From NCBI GenBank assembly GCA_036567845.1, contig DATCTT010000117.1, positions 1 to 11,033 on the forward strand: a DNA stretch of 11,033 bases, read 5' to 3'. Below the pieces are notes generated by a model that had not been told where the DNA came from, ran no database searches, and saw nothing but the letters and a program-made list of their open reading frames with translations. Origin of the DNA: MWAR01 sp036567845. Its GTDB lineage: Bacteria; Muiribacteriota; Ozemobacteria; Ozemobacterales; Ozemobacteraceae. Positions 1 through 5,390 of the stretch are shown piece after piece; the first letter of the stretch is position 1; the number at the start of each line of letters is the position of its first letter. The position numbers and the translations under genes were made by a program.

Positions 1-208
1 CGGCCGCCTTGGCGTCGCCCCGGTCGAGAGCGGCCCGGATGCGGGCGTTGGCCTCACTGGCCGGAGCCTCTTTTTCGGTCTTTTCGGGCCGGTCAGCCGG
101 TGCGGCCACCGGATTGCGCCGCCGGCCACCACCGCAGCCCGCGAGAGAGGTCGCAAGGAGGGCGGTCGCGAGCCCCCCGATCAGGAGTCGGTTCGAGAAG
201 AAACGCAT
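1..208 (-). CDS. Putative lipoprotein, N-terminal part only (cut by window edge)
   Basis: Reading from ATG at 208, the peptide starts MRFFSNRLLIGGLATALLA and continues to a lipobox LAGC with Cys25. This is a short basic N-region, a hydrophobic core and a lipidation cysteine, so export by Sec and lipidation by Lgt/Lsp are expected. After Cys25 come Gly/Arg residues and a Pro/Ala/Glu/Lys-rich linker, then a helical-looking stretch ending RAALDRGDAKAA at the edge. A GGAGG lies 11 bases upstream of the ATG (220-224), which supports this start. The gene follows prs after 38 bases on the same strand, so co-transcription is likely. In B. subtilis the gene after prs is ctc (general stress/L25 family); this protein is not that. 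The mature domain is outside the window and no function can be assigned. Confidence 0.8.
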   Translation of the reverse strand, partial: MRFFSNRLLIGGLATALLATSLAGCGGGRRRNPVAAPADRPEKTEKEAPASEANARIRAALDRGDAKAA

Positions 209-246
209 GACGGAAAAAACCTCCGTAGGGGGCTGCTGTTCAGGGA

Positions 247-1194
247 TCAGAGAAACAGTTCGCTGACGGACCGCTTGTCGTAGATGCGCTGGATCGCCTC
301 GCCGACCAGCTTGGAGAGCGAGATCGTATGGACCCGGCACGCCTTCCGCTTTTCCTCACTGATCGGGATCGAGTCGGTGGTGACGATCTCGGTGACCGGG
401 GATTTCATGATCCGCTCGGTGGCGGGATCCGAGAGCAGGGCGTGGGTGCAGCAGGCCGTGATCTTCTTCGCGCCTTTCTCGACGAGCGCTTCCGAAACGC
501 GCACCAGGGTGCCTGCCGTGTCGATGATGTCGTCGATGATGACCACGTCACGGTCCTTCACCTCGCCGATGACGTTCATCACGACGGCCTTGTTCGCCTC
601 GGGACGGCGTTTGTCGATGATCGCCAGGGGCAGGCCGAGACGGTTGGCGAACTGCCGGGCGCGATGCACGCCGCCCGTGTCGGGGGACACGACGACGGTG
701 TTGGAGAGGTTCGTTGCCCGGAAATACTCGGCCAGCAGGGGCGCTGCCGAGAGATGGTCGACCGGAATGTCGAAAAAGCCCTGGAGGGCCGGATCATGCA
801 TGTCGACCGCGACGATCCGGCCGGCGCCCGATGTGCAGATCAGGTTCGCGACCAGTTTGGCCGTGATCGGCTCGCGGCCGGTGCTCTTCTTCTCCTGCCG
901 GCTGTAGCCGAAATAGGGAACGACGGCCGTCACGCTGCCGGCCGAGGCGCGGCGCAGCGCGTCGATCGTGATCAGGAGCCGCATCAGGTTGTCCGTGACG
1001 GGCGGGCAGGTCGGCTGGATGATGAAGGTGTCGCAACCGCGCACCGATTCGTCGATCCGGCAGTACAGCTCGCCGTCGGCGAACTGGGAGTGCATGATCT
1101 TGCCCTCGCGCACCTGGAGATACGCGCAGATCGACTGGACGAGAGCCGGATTGGCGATGCCCGAGAAGATCTTAACCTGTTTGCCGTTGACCAT
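247..1194 (-). CDS. prs: Ribose-phosphate pyrophosphokinase (PRPP synthase)
   Basis: Makes 5-phosphoribosyl-1-pyrophosphate from ribose-5-phosphate and ATP in the cytoplasm, feeding purine, pyrimidine, NAD, His and Trp synthesis. The 315-residue length is normal for bacterial class I enzymes. Visible family signatures are FSG near residue 10, the flexible-loop motif FGYSRQEKK (95-103), VDMH (130-133) before the QGFFDIPVDHL segment, SPDTGGVHRAR (170-180), and the PRPP-binding loop DDIIDTAGTL (221-230). The longest open frame reaches 1329, but the extra 45 residues are low-complexity and overlap glmU. ATG at 1194 starts MVNGKQVKIFSG, matches the family N-terminus, and has GGAGG 9 bases upstream (1204-1208). 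The gene begins 37 bases after the glmU-like gene, the same order as spoVG-gcaD-prs in B. subtilis. No key residue looks lost. Confidence 0.97.
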   Translation of the reverse strand: MVNGKQVKIFSGIANPALVQSICAYLQVREGKIMHSQFADGELYCRIDESVRGCDTFIIQPTCPPVTDNLMRLLITIDALRRASAGSVTAVVPYFGYSRQEKKSTGREPITAKLVANLICTSGAGRIVAVDMHDPALQGFFDIPVDHLSAAPLLAEYFRATNLSNTVVVSPDTGGVHRARQFANRLGLPLAIIDKRRPEANKAVVMNVIGEVKDRDVVIIDDIIDTAGTLVRVSEALVEKGAKKITACCTHALLSDPATERIMKSPVTEIVTTDSIPISEEKRKACRVHTISLSKLVGEAIQRIYDKRSVSELFL

Positions 1195-1231
1195 GATTCG
1201 ATGCCTCCGTTGGCTCGTTCGGGGGTCCGGC

Positions 1232-2257
1232 TCAGGCGGGCTGGGTCCCCGGGTAGTTCGTGAAGGGAGGAAGGGCGGTGGCCGCGGGAACATGCGCGTT
1301 CTGGAGCACGCTGAAGCGCACCGTGGCACCGTCTTCCACGCGGGAATCGGCGATCATGACCTGGGGGCCGATCACGGCTCTGCCGCCGATCGCGGTTGTG
1401 CCCGTCAGCGTCGTTCCCGGCCAGATGACCGTCTCGGCGCCGATCGTCACGGCCGGCTCGATCCAGGTCTGGTGGGGGTCCATGATGCTGACGCCGGCCG
1501 CCATGTGCCGCGCGAGGATCTGCCGGCGCAGGATGTCGGCAACCATCGCGAGATCGGCACGGCTGTTGATGCCGAGCGTCGACTGCTCGTCCCGTTCGCG
1601 CACCGCGAGGACCCGGTGCCCGTCGGATGTCAGCATCTCGACGATGTCGGTCAGGTAGTATTCCTTCTGGTTGTTCCGGTTCGTCAGCTTGAACAGCCGC
1701 TCATAGAGGGCCGGGCCGTCGAACAGGTAGATGGCGAGATTCACTTCACGGATTCTCTTCTGCTCGGGGGTGCAGTCCTTCGCCTCGCGGATGCCCAGAA
1801 CGTTGCCCGCTTCATCGCGCAGGATGCGGCCGTAGCCGCCGGGCTCGGCCATCTCGAGGGTCATCATCGTGCAGGCGGGCCGCTCTTTGAGATGGGTGTC
1901 CACCATGGCCTGGAGCGTATCGCGGGACAGCAGGGGGGTGTCGCCGCAGACGACCAGCAGATGCGCCGGCGGGGTCGGGCAGGCCCGGGCGAAGCACTGA
2001 GCCGCGTGGCCCGTTCCGAGCTGCTCGGGCTGCTCGACGAACGAGACCCGGTCTTCGCGGAGGGCGGCCGTCAGCCGCTCCTTGCCGAATCCGACCACGA
2101 CGTGAACCGGCTCGGCGCCGACCGCGCGCACCGTGTCGATGACATACCGGACCATGGGGCGGCCCAGAATCGGGTGCAGCACTTTCGGAAGGTCGGATTT
2201 CATCCGAACCCCCTTGCCGGCGGCGAGGACGAGAGCGGTGATGGCGTCGGCGGTCAT
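1232..2257 (-). CDS. glmU: GlmU-like UDP-GlcNAc pyrophosphorylase, lacking the acetyltransferase part
   Basis: The uridylyltransferase half is intact: LAAGKGVRMKSDLPK (11-25) is the nucleotide-binding signature, followed by EQLGTGHA (78-85), CGDTPLL with metal-binding Asp106 (104-110), GYGRI (141-145), EVNLAIY (171-177), KEYYLTD (198-204) and GIN (229-231). It should form UDP-GlcNAc from GlcNAc-1-P and UTP. From about residue 250 a left-handed beta-helix begins (hexapeptide-like IGAETVIWPG, IGGRAVIGP) but stops at residue 341 after a few coils. Bifunctional GlmU is about 450-460 residues. The missing segment carries the Lys, His, Tyr and Asn residues of the acetyltransferase site, and the position equivalent to the conserved LRPG arginine reads NYPG. 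Start ATG 2257 has GGGAGG 10 bases upstream (2268-2273). A frame open to 2332 runs into the tRNA and is rejected. The tRNA-Gln ends 42 bases upstream and prs follows. Confidence 0.93.
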   Translation of the reverse strand: MTADAITALVLAAGKGVRMKSDLPKVLHPILGRPMVRYVIDTVRAVGAEPVHVVVGFGKERLTAALREDRVSFVEQPEQLGTGHAAQCFARACPTPPAHLLVVCGDTPLLSRDTLQAMVDTHLKERPACTMMTLEMAEPGGYGRILRDEAGNVLGIREAKDCTPEQKRIREVNLAIYLFDGPALYERLFKLTNRNNQKEYYLTDIVEMLTSDGHRVLAVRERDEQSTLGINSRADLAMVADILRRQILARHMAAGVSIMDPHQTWIEPAVTIGAETVIWPGTTLTGTTAIGGRAVIGPQVMIADSRVEDGATVRFSVLQNAHVPAATALPPFTNYPGTQPA

Positions 2258-2299
2258 GCCGGCGGTACCTCCCGGGTGATGATGGCTGAGAAAAATCGG

Positions 2300-2371
2300 C
2301 TGGGGCGCCAGGATTCGAACCTGGGAATGCATGCTCCAAAGGCATGTGTCTTACCGCTTGACGACGCCCCA
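2300..2371 (-). tRNA. tRNA-Gln (anticodon TTG)
   Basis: The minus strand folds as a full cloverleaf. The 5' acceptor strand TGGGGCG (2371-2365) pairs with CGCCCCA (2307-2301), and the discriminator base is G at 2300. The D arm contains AAGCGGTAAG. The anticodon stem CATGC/GCATG encloses the loop CTTTGGA, giving anticodon TTG. The T arm CCAGG-TTCGAAT-CCTGG is canonical. U1 opposite A72 with G73 is the usual bacterial tRNA-Gln acceptor end. The 3' CCA is not fully encoded, because the sequence continues CCG after G73, so CCA addition would be needed. A run of five T follows shortly after (2295-2291) and may give partial termination. The glmU-like gene starts 42 bases downstream, suggesting a tRNA-mRNA co-transcript cut by tRNA processing enzymes. 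Confidence 0.97.
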
Positions 2372-2382
2372 AAAAACTCTCG

Positions 2383-2403
2383 GACAGGCGCTGAACGCCT
2401 GTC
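2383..2403 (-). repeat. Perfect 8-bp inverted repeat just upstream of tRNA-Gln
   Basis: Arms GACAGGCG (2383-2390) and CGCCTGTC (2396-2403) are perfectly complementary around a 5-base centre. On the minus strand the hairpin is followed by six intervening bases and then six T (2376-2371), the last of which is base 1 of the tRNA. The T-run is too far from the stem for a standard intrinsic terminator. The element also overlaps the start point predicted from the promoter at 2406-2434. It may be a weak terminator or attenuator for transcripts arriving from spoVG, an operator, or a leader structure. The pairing is seen directly; the role is open. Confidence 0.6.
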
Positions 2404-2405
2404 AC

Positions 2406-2434
2406 ACGGTATCACAAATCCCATCCGCCTGCAA
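2406..2434 (-). promoter_or_regulatory. Candidate sigma70-type promoter for tRNA-Gln / glmU / prs
   Basis: On the minus strand a -35-like TTGCAG (2434-2429) is followed after 17 bases by a -10-like TACCGT (2411-2406). The expected start near 2399 would give a leader of under 30 bases before the tRNA 5' end at 2371, which is plausible for a tRNA gene. Matches are moderate (4 of 6 for TTGACA; TAnnnT kept in the -10), so this is a proposal from sequence only. Confidence 0.4.
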
Positions 2435-2467
2435 CGCCCCGCTGTTTGCCTGCCACGCCCGGGATCG

Positions 2468-2612
2468 TTTCACCACAAAGACCCCAAGGCGCGAAGAAGA
2501 ACGAACCGCAGAGGCACAGAGACAGGGAGAAGAAGGAATCCGTGAGATGGCGAACCGCAGATGGTGAAGATAGCGCAGTGGACCGAACGGATCTGCCCTG
2601 ATGTCTGCGGAT
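2468..2612. repeat. Degenerate intergenic repeat tract (CACAGAG-like and CGCAGAT-like units)
   Basis: The stretch contains CACCACAAAGACC, then CCGCAGAGGCACAGAGACA, then two copies of the exact 11-mer CGAACCGCAGA at 2502-2512 and 2551-2561 (49 bases apart). GCAGAT and its reverse-complement relatives continue to about 2612 (ATCTGCC, GTCTGCGGAT). This resembles degenerate CACAGAG and CGCAGAT intergenic repeats that I recall from genomes of several environmental bacterial phyla. There is no convincing coding potential, and a small open frame here has no family resemblance. The function is unknown. It may be a decayed dispersed element or part of the spacer transcript. Confidence 0.5.
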
Positions 2613-2682
2613 ACGGTCCTGTGACCTGCGATTGACTCAACGGAGTCTCGCGGGGCGGTCAGAATTCTTCTTCTGGCACTAT

Positions 2683-2727
2683 GGTGATAGAAATATAATA
2701 CAATATATTATATTGTGGTATTTCACC
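2683..2727. repeat. AT-rich interrupted palindrome covering the spoVG stop codon
   Basis: The core ACAATATA-T-TATATTGT (2700-2716) is a perfect palindrome with one central base. After a small internal loop, outer arms GAAATA (2690-2695) and TATTTC (2719-2724) also pair, and GGT/ACC (2683-2685, 2725-2727) can extend the structure further. The stem includes part of the spoVG stop codon (2725-2723). The patch is nearly pure A/T in a GC-rich genome. It lacks the GC stem and T-tract of a classical intrinsic terminator but is well placed to end or stabilise the 3' end of the spoVG message. A protein-binding site is an alternative. A TATAAT occurs on each strand within it, without a good -35. Confidence 0.6.
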
Positions 2728-2998
2728 CGGGGCGGGGGCGGGCGGCTTCATCCTCGTAGGCGCGCAGGATCTGTGCCTGGAGATGCTCGCGGAACTCGGT
2801 GGTGATCGGGATCGCGAGGTCGTGGAACGTGCCGTCGGGGGCGCGCCGGGCGGGCATGCCGACGAACAGGCCGCGTGGGGTCTCGATGACCCGGAAATCG
2901 CGCAGCGCCAGTTCCCCGTCGAAAACGACCTCGGCAAAGGCGCGCGTCTGGCCCTTGGGCTCTTTCAGCCGGATGATGCGGATCGCGGTGATGTTCAA
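2723..2998 (-). CDS. spoVG: SpoVG family regulator
   Basis: A 91-residue SpoVG, about the usual length. In Firmicutes the family acts in sporulation and septation and in stress and virulence gene control, and homologues bind nucleic acids. The hallmark segment GLFVGMPARRAPDGTFHD (43-60) is present, preceded by LRDFRVIE and followed by LAIPI. The N-terminus MNITAIRIIR aligns with the family start, so the initiator is TTG at 2998. That TTG shares bases with the TGA of the preceding gene (TTGA) and has no recognisable Shine-Dalgarno of its own. Translation by re-initiation or coupling to the upstream gene is therefore likely. The C-terminal tail is Arg/Pro-rich. Downstream are tRNA-Gln, a glmU-like gene and prs, as in the Bacillus spoVG-gcaD-prs cluster but with the tRNA inserted. 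No sporulation genes are seen here, so a regulatory role outside sporulation is assumed. Confidence 0.95.
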   Translation of the reverse strand: MNITAIRIIRLKEPKGQTRAFAEVVFDGELALRDFRVIETPRGLFVGMPARRAPDGTFHDLAIPITTEFREHLQAQILRAYEDEAARPRPG

Positions 2999-3915
2999 AA
3001 CTTGAGGATGAACTCGGTCCAGACCTTCTTGTCGCTCGCGGGCCGCCGGTCTTTCTGGTCCGAGACGGTGGTCTCGTTGCGGTAGCCGGCCTTGATGATC
3101 ACGTCCTGGCCGGCCTCGACGATGCCTTCCACCTGCACGTTCTCGTTGGGGTTCAGCGTCTCGATCTCGGAGCGCTTGTAGGAAACCTTGCCCTGGACGG
3201 CCGGCAGGAAGCTGTAGATGGCTTCGAGGTAGTAGTTCTTGAGCGCCAGCGCCGAAACGTCCTCGGTTGCCGCATGGGCATCGAGTGGCCGGGTCAGCCG
3301 GGCGGCCGGGTCCTGGCTGGGGGTGCTTGCCCGGACGGCGCGCGCCGAGAGGTTCGACAGCGGCACCGGGTCGACCGGGGCCGATTCGGGGGCGGTCTTG
3401 AAGCTCATTTTCGAGACCGTGTCCTTCTCGAACTCGCCATACAGCGACAGGCGCCCGACCCGGTGGCCGCCCATCAGCCGCGACGGCTCGCCGTCGTGCT
3501 CGTGGATATACCCCGCGGTGAGGGTCAGGGTCGTGTCAAACGTGCGGTTGTCGGAGGGGCGCGCATCGCGCAGGCGGCGGGCCGGGGCTTCGAACACCGA
3601 GTCCGTCTCGCTGTCCAGCGAGGAGCTGCGCAGGACGAACTCGCCGGTGAAGGGCTGGGAATGGGCCTCGGGCAGCTGGAACCGCTCGGCGACGGTCTGC
3701 TCGACCCGCGGGGTGAGCAGCTGGCTGTCGAGAGAGATGCGGAACTCCCCGAGATTCTGCGAAGCGGGCTCGGAAGACGCTGCCCGGGCCGGCTTGTCGC
3801 CGGCGAGGTCGAACTCCATGCCGGGAGCGGGCTGCGCGAAAACCGCCCCGGAAGCGCCCAGAACGAGCGCCGCCACGGCAGGCAGCAGAAGCCGCATCAC
3901 CAGATGCCGAACCAT
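2995..3915 (-). CDS. Uncharacterised exported protein, probably outer-membrane beta-barrel-like
   Basis: I do not recognise a family. The 306-residue product starts MVRHLVMRLLLPAVAALVL and has a clear Sec signal peptide with likely cleavage after AVFA (residue 27). A Pro/Ser/Ala-rich segment follows, then strand-like stretches with alternating hydrophobic residues: FDTTLTLTAGYIHEH, GRLSLYGEFEKD, YYLEAIYSFLPAVQGKVSYK and VIIKAGYRNET. It ends VWTEFILKF. A terminal Phe with hydrophobic residues at -2, -4 and -8 fits the beta-signal read by the BAM machinery, so an outer-membrane location is inferred. The ATG at 3915 has GGAGG 8 bases upstream (3924-3928) and a promoter just before it. Its stop codon overlaps the spoVG TTG start, so the two should be co-translated. 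It could instead be a periplasmic beta-rich protein. Confidence 0.8.
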   Translation of the reverse strand: MVRHLVMRLLLPAVAALVLGASGAVFAQPAPGMEFDLAGDKPARAASSEPASQNLGEFRISLDSQLLTPRVEQTVAERFQLPEAHSQPFTGEFVLRSSSLDSETDSVFEAPARRLRDARPSDNRTFDTTLTLTAGYIHEHDGEPSRLMGGHRVGRLSLYGEFEKDTVSKMSFKTAPESAPVDPVPLSNLSARAVRASTPSQDPAARLTRPLDAHAATEDVSALALKNYYLEAIYSFLPAVQGKVSYKRSEIETLNPNENVQVEGIVEAGQDVIIKAGYRNETTVSDQKDRRPASDKKVWTEFILKF

Positions 3916-3926
3916 GGAAATTCCCT

Positions 3927-3948
3927 CCGGATACCATAATATATCCGG
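3927..3948. promoter_or_regulatory. Operator-like inverted repeat around the -10 region
   Basis: Perfect 7-bp arms CCGGATA (3927-3933) and TATCCGG (3942-3948) flank an 8-base AT-rich centre. The centre and inner arm hold the candidate -10 box of the promoter for the exported-protein/spoVG pair, and the left arm reaches the Shine-Dalgarno. The placement suits a repressor-binding site that would block promoter opening. It could also form a short hairpin at the 5' end of the message. Only the symmetry is seen; no regulator is identified. Confidence 0.45.
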
Positions 3949-3965
3949 GAAACCCCGTTTGGCAA
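3936..3965 (-). promoter_or_regulatory. Sigma70-type promoter for the exported protein and spoVG
   Basis: On the minus strand TTGCCA (3965-3960) is a good -35. A -10 follows either as TATATT (3943-3938, spacer 16) or TATTAT (3941-3936, spacer 18). This is the best promoter-like match I found in the window and it sits in a local AT-rich patch. The predicted start near 3930 would give a leader of about 15 bases that just includes the GGAGG Shine-Dalgarno before ATG 3915. Confidence 0.6.
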
Positions 3966-3978
3966 GGAATTTTGCTGG

Positions 3979-4917
3979 TCAGTCCAGTTCGAGATCCCGG
4001 TGGCGACGCGATACGAGCACCTGGGGGTGTTTCAGTGCCTCGGCAAGATACTCGGCGATCGCGACCGACCGGTGGCGGCCACCGGTGCAGCCGATGGCGA
4101 TCTGGACGCGGGTTTTGGGCTCCTGCACGAACTGGGGCAGCAGATACTCGAGAAAATCCCTCAGCCGCTTCAAAAACTGCATCCCGACCTCCGAGCCCAG
4201 GACGAAGTCAGCGACCGGCTTGTCGAGGCCTGACAGATACTTCATCTCGGGAACGTAGTAGGGGTTCGGCAGGAACCGCACGTCGAACACGAGGTCGGCA
4301 TCGAGCGGAATGCCGTGCTTGAAACCGAAACTGACGATCACCAGCGACATCGACTGGGACGACGACTCGTGCTCGATGATCTTGCGGATCTCGTCATACA
4401 GCTCGTGCGACGAGAGAGCCGAGGTGTTCACGATGAAATCGGCCTTCGCCCGAATCTCGGCGAGTCGTTTCCGCTCGAACTTGATGTCGTCGATGATGCG
4501 GCCGCCGGAGCTGAGCGGGTGCTTGCGCCGGGTCTCCGAGAACCGCCGCACCAGGACGTCGTCCTCGGCCTCGAGAAAGAGAATGCGCACTTTCACGCCC
4601 ATGTTCTCGAGCTGCTGCAGCGCATCGCTCATGCTCTCGAAGAACTTGCCGCCGCGGATGTCGATGACGATCGCGACGCGGGTGATCTTCCCGTGCGTGT
4701 CGTAACAGAGCTGGGCGAACTTGGGCAGCAGGGCGGGCGGCAGGTTGTCGACCAGAAAATGGCCGGCATCCTCGAAAAAGCGGCTCGCCTTGGTCTTGCC
4801 GGCGCCGGAAAGGCCGGTGATGATGGTCATCATCAGCACCTGCGGCGTGGCTGGGGGCGTCAGGGGAGGTGTGGGTGTGTCCATGGTCGTGTTGTCCCGT
4901 CGCTGTCGTGTTGGCAT
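3979..4917 (-). CDS. rapZ: RapZ / YvcJ family P-loop nucleotide-binding protein
   Basis: In E. coli, RapZ is the RNase E adapter that directs GlmZ sRNA decay and senses glucosamine-6-phosphate; Bacillus YvcJ is a nucleotide-binding homologue. The full family pattern is visible: Walker A GLSGAGKT (35-42), VDNLP (56-60), ALSSHELYDEIR in the middle, SFGFKHGIPLDADLVFDVRF leading to FLPNPYY (215-221), and the C-terminal GCTGGRHRSV (276-285). Total length is 312. The first 28 residues are Thr/Pro-rich and precede the usual family start. ATG 4917 overlaps the yaaR stop by one base (TGATG), favouring coupling. Internal starts at ATG 4884 or 4833 (MMTIITGLSG) would give a typical N-terminus and cannot be excluded. 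It is the last gene of the upstream operon; a promoter for the next unit starts 19 bases or less from its stop. A link to amino-sugar control with the nearby glmU-like gene is inference. Confidence 0.95.
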   Translation of the reverse strand: MPTRQRRDNTTMDTPTPPLTPPATPQVLMMTIITGLSGAGKTKASRFFEDAGHFLVDNLPPALLPKFAQLCYDTHGKITRVAIVIDIRGGKFFESMSDALQQLENMGVKVRILFLEAEDDVLVRRFSETRRKHPLSSGGRIIDDIKFERKRLAEIRAKADFIVNTSALSSHELYDEIRKIIEHESSSQSMSLVIVSFGFKHGIPLDADLVFDVRFLPNPYYVPEMKYLSGLDKPVADFVLGSEVGMQFLKRLRDFLEYLLPQFVQEPKTRVQIAIGCTGGRHRSVAIAEYLAEALKHPQVLVSRRHRDLELD

Positions 4918-5372
4918 CAGGTGAACAGATCGAGAACGAGGCCGCGGATGTCATCGAGCGAGCCGAGCAGTCCGAGCGCCTTGTCCTTCTGGAGCGTTTC
5001 ACGCGTCAGCCCGTCGATGTCCTGCTTCACCGTCTCGACGAGCTGATACACTTTCTGCTGGCCGTCCCGCAGGTCGCCCAGCTCCTGCCGGAGCGAGAAC
5101 GTCTCCTTGGAGACGCGTTCGAGATACTGGGAGATGGCATCCTTGTAGGCGTCGAGCTTGTCCTCGTCGGGCGCCTTGAGGAACCGGTCTCCGAGGCCGC
5201 GCACCTGGTCGAGCATCGCGCGGAGATCACCCTCGAGCACCTGGCGCCGGGCCGTTTTCAGGGAAGTGCCGAACGCGGCTTTCCCGGTCCCGCCAGCCGT
5301 GGTGGCGGGCCGTTTCGCGGCTTCGCTCCGGGCGGGATCGACGCCGTTGCCCTTGACCTTGATATCGACCAT
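4917..5372 (-). CDS. yaaR: YaaR family protein (DUF327)
   Basis: A 151-residue cytoplasmic protein without signal peptide or membrane segment. The first 30 residues are polar and low-complexity; the rest is predicted helical (LRAMLDQVRGLGDRFLKA, ERVSKETFSLRQELGDLRDG). The end, ALGLLGSLDDIRGLVLDLFT, resembles the B. subtilis YaaR C-terminus (LLDRIGEIQGLIINLYT), as do the length and helical layout. YaaR has no established biochemical role. In Bacillus it sits in tmk-yaaQ-yaaR-holB, and here it is again downstream of tmk, separated by a diguanylate cyclase gene. The ATG at 5372 has GGAG 7 bases upstream (5380-5383) and lies 18 bases after the previous stop. The stop overlaps the rapZ start. The assignment rests on remembered sequence similarity plus context. 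Confidence 0.8.
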   Translation of the reverse strand: MVDIKVKGNGVDPARSEAAKRPATTAGGTGKAAFGTSLKTARRQVLEGDLRAMLDQVRGLGDRFLKAPDEDKLDAYKDAISQYLERVSKETFSLRQELGDLRDGQQKVYQLVETVKQDIDGLTRETLQKDKALGLLGSLDDIRGLVLDLFT

Positions 5373-5390
5373 CGGTGGACTCCGTTCCTT

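Noticed and set aside
210..226. Small ACGGA/TCCGT hairpin over the lipoprotein ribosome site
   Set aside because: Only five pairs with a seven-base loop; likely chance in so short a spacer.
1195..1329. N-terminal extension of prs to an ATG at 1329
   Set aside because: Extra residues are Arg/Pro/Ser low-complexity and overlap glmU; ATG 1194 has a better ribosome site and the family N-terminus.
2258..2332. Extension of the glmU-like frame upstream to 2332
   Set aside because: It would read through the tRNA-Gln gene; ATG 2257 has a strong Shine-Dalgarno and the expected N-terminus.
968..2545. 525-codon open frame on the plus strand
   Set aside because: Antisense to prs, the glmU-like gene and the tRNA; no family motif and skewed composition.
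2331..2567. 78-codon open frame on the plus strand over the tRNA and repeat tract
   Set aside because: Overlaps the tRNA antisense, no ribosome site or recognisable protein features, composition driven by repeats.
2694..2699. TATAAT on the plus strand as an antisense promoter into spoVG
   Set aside because: The -35 position reads TTCTGG, a poor match, and the motif is explained by the AT-rich palindrome.
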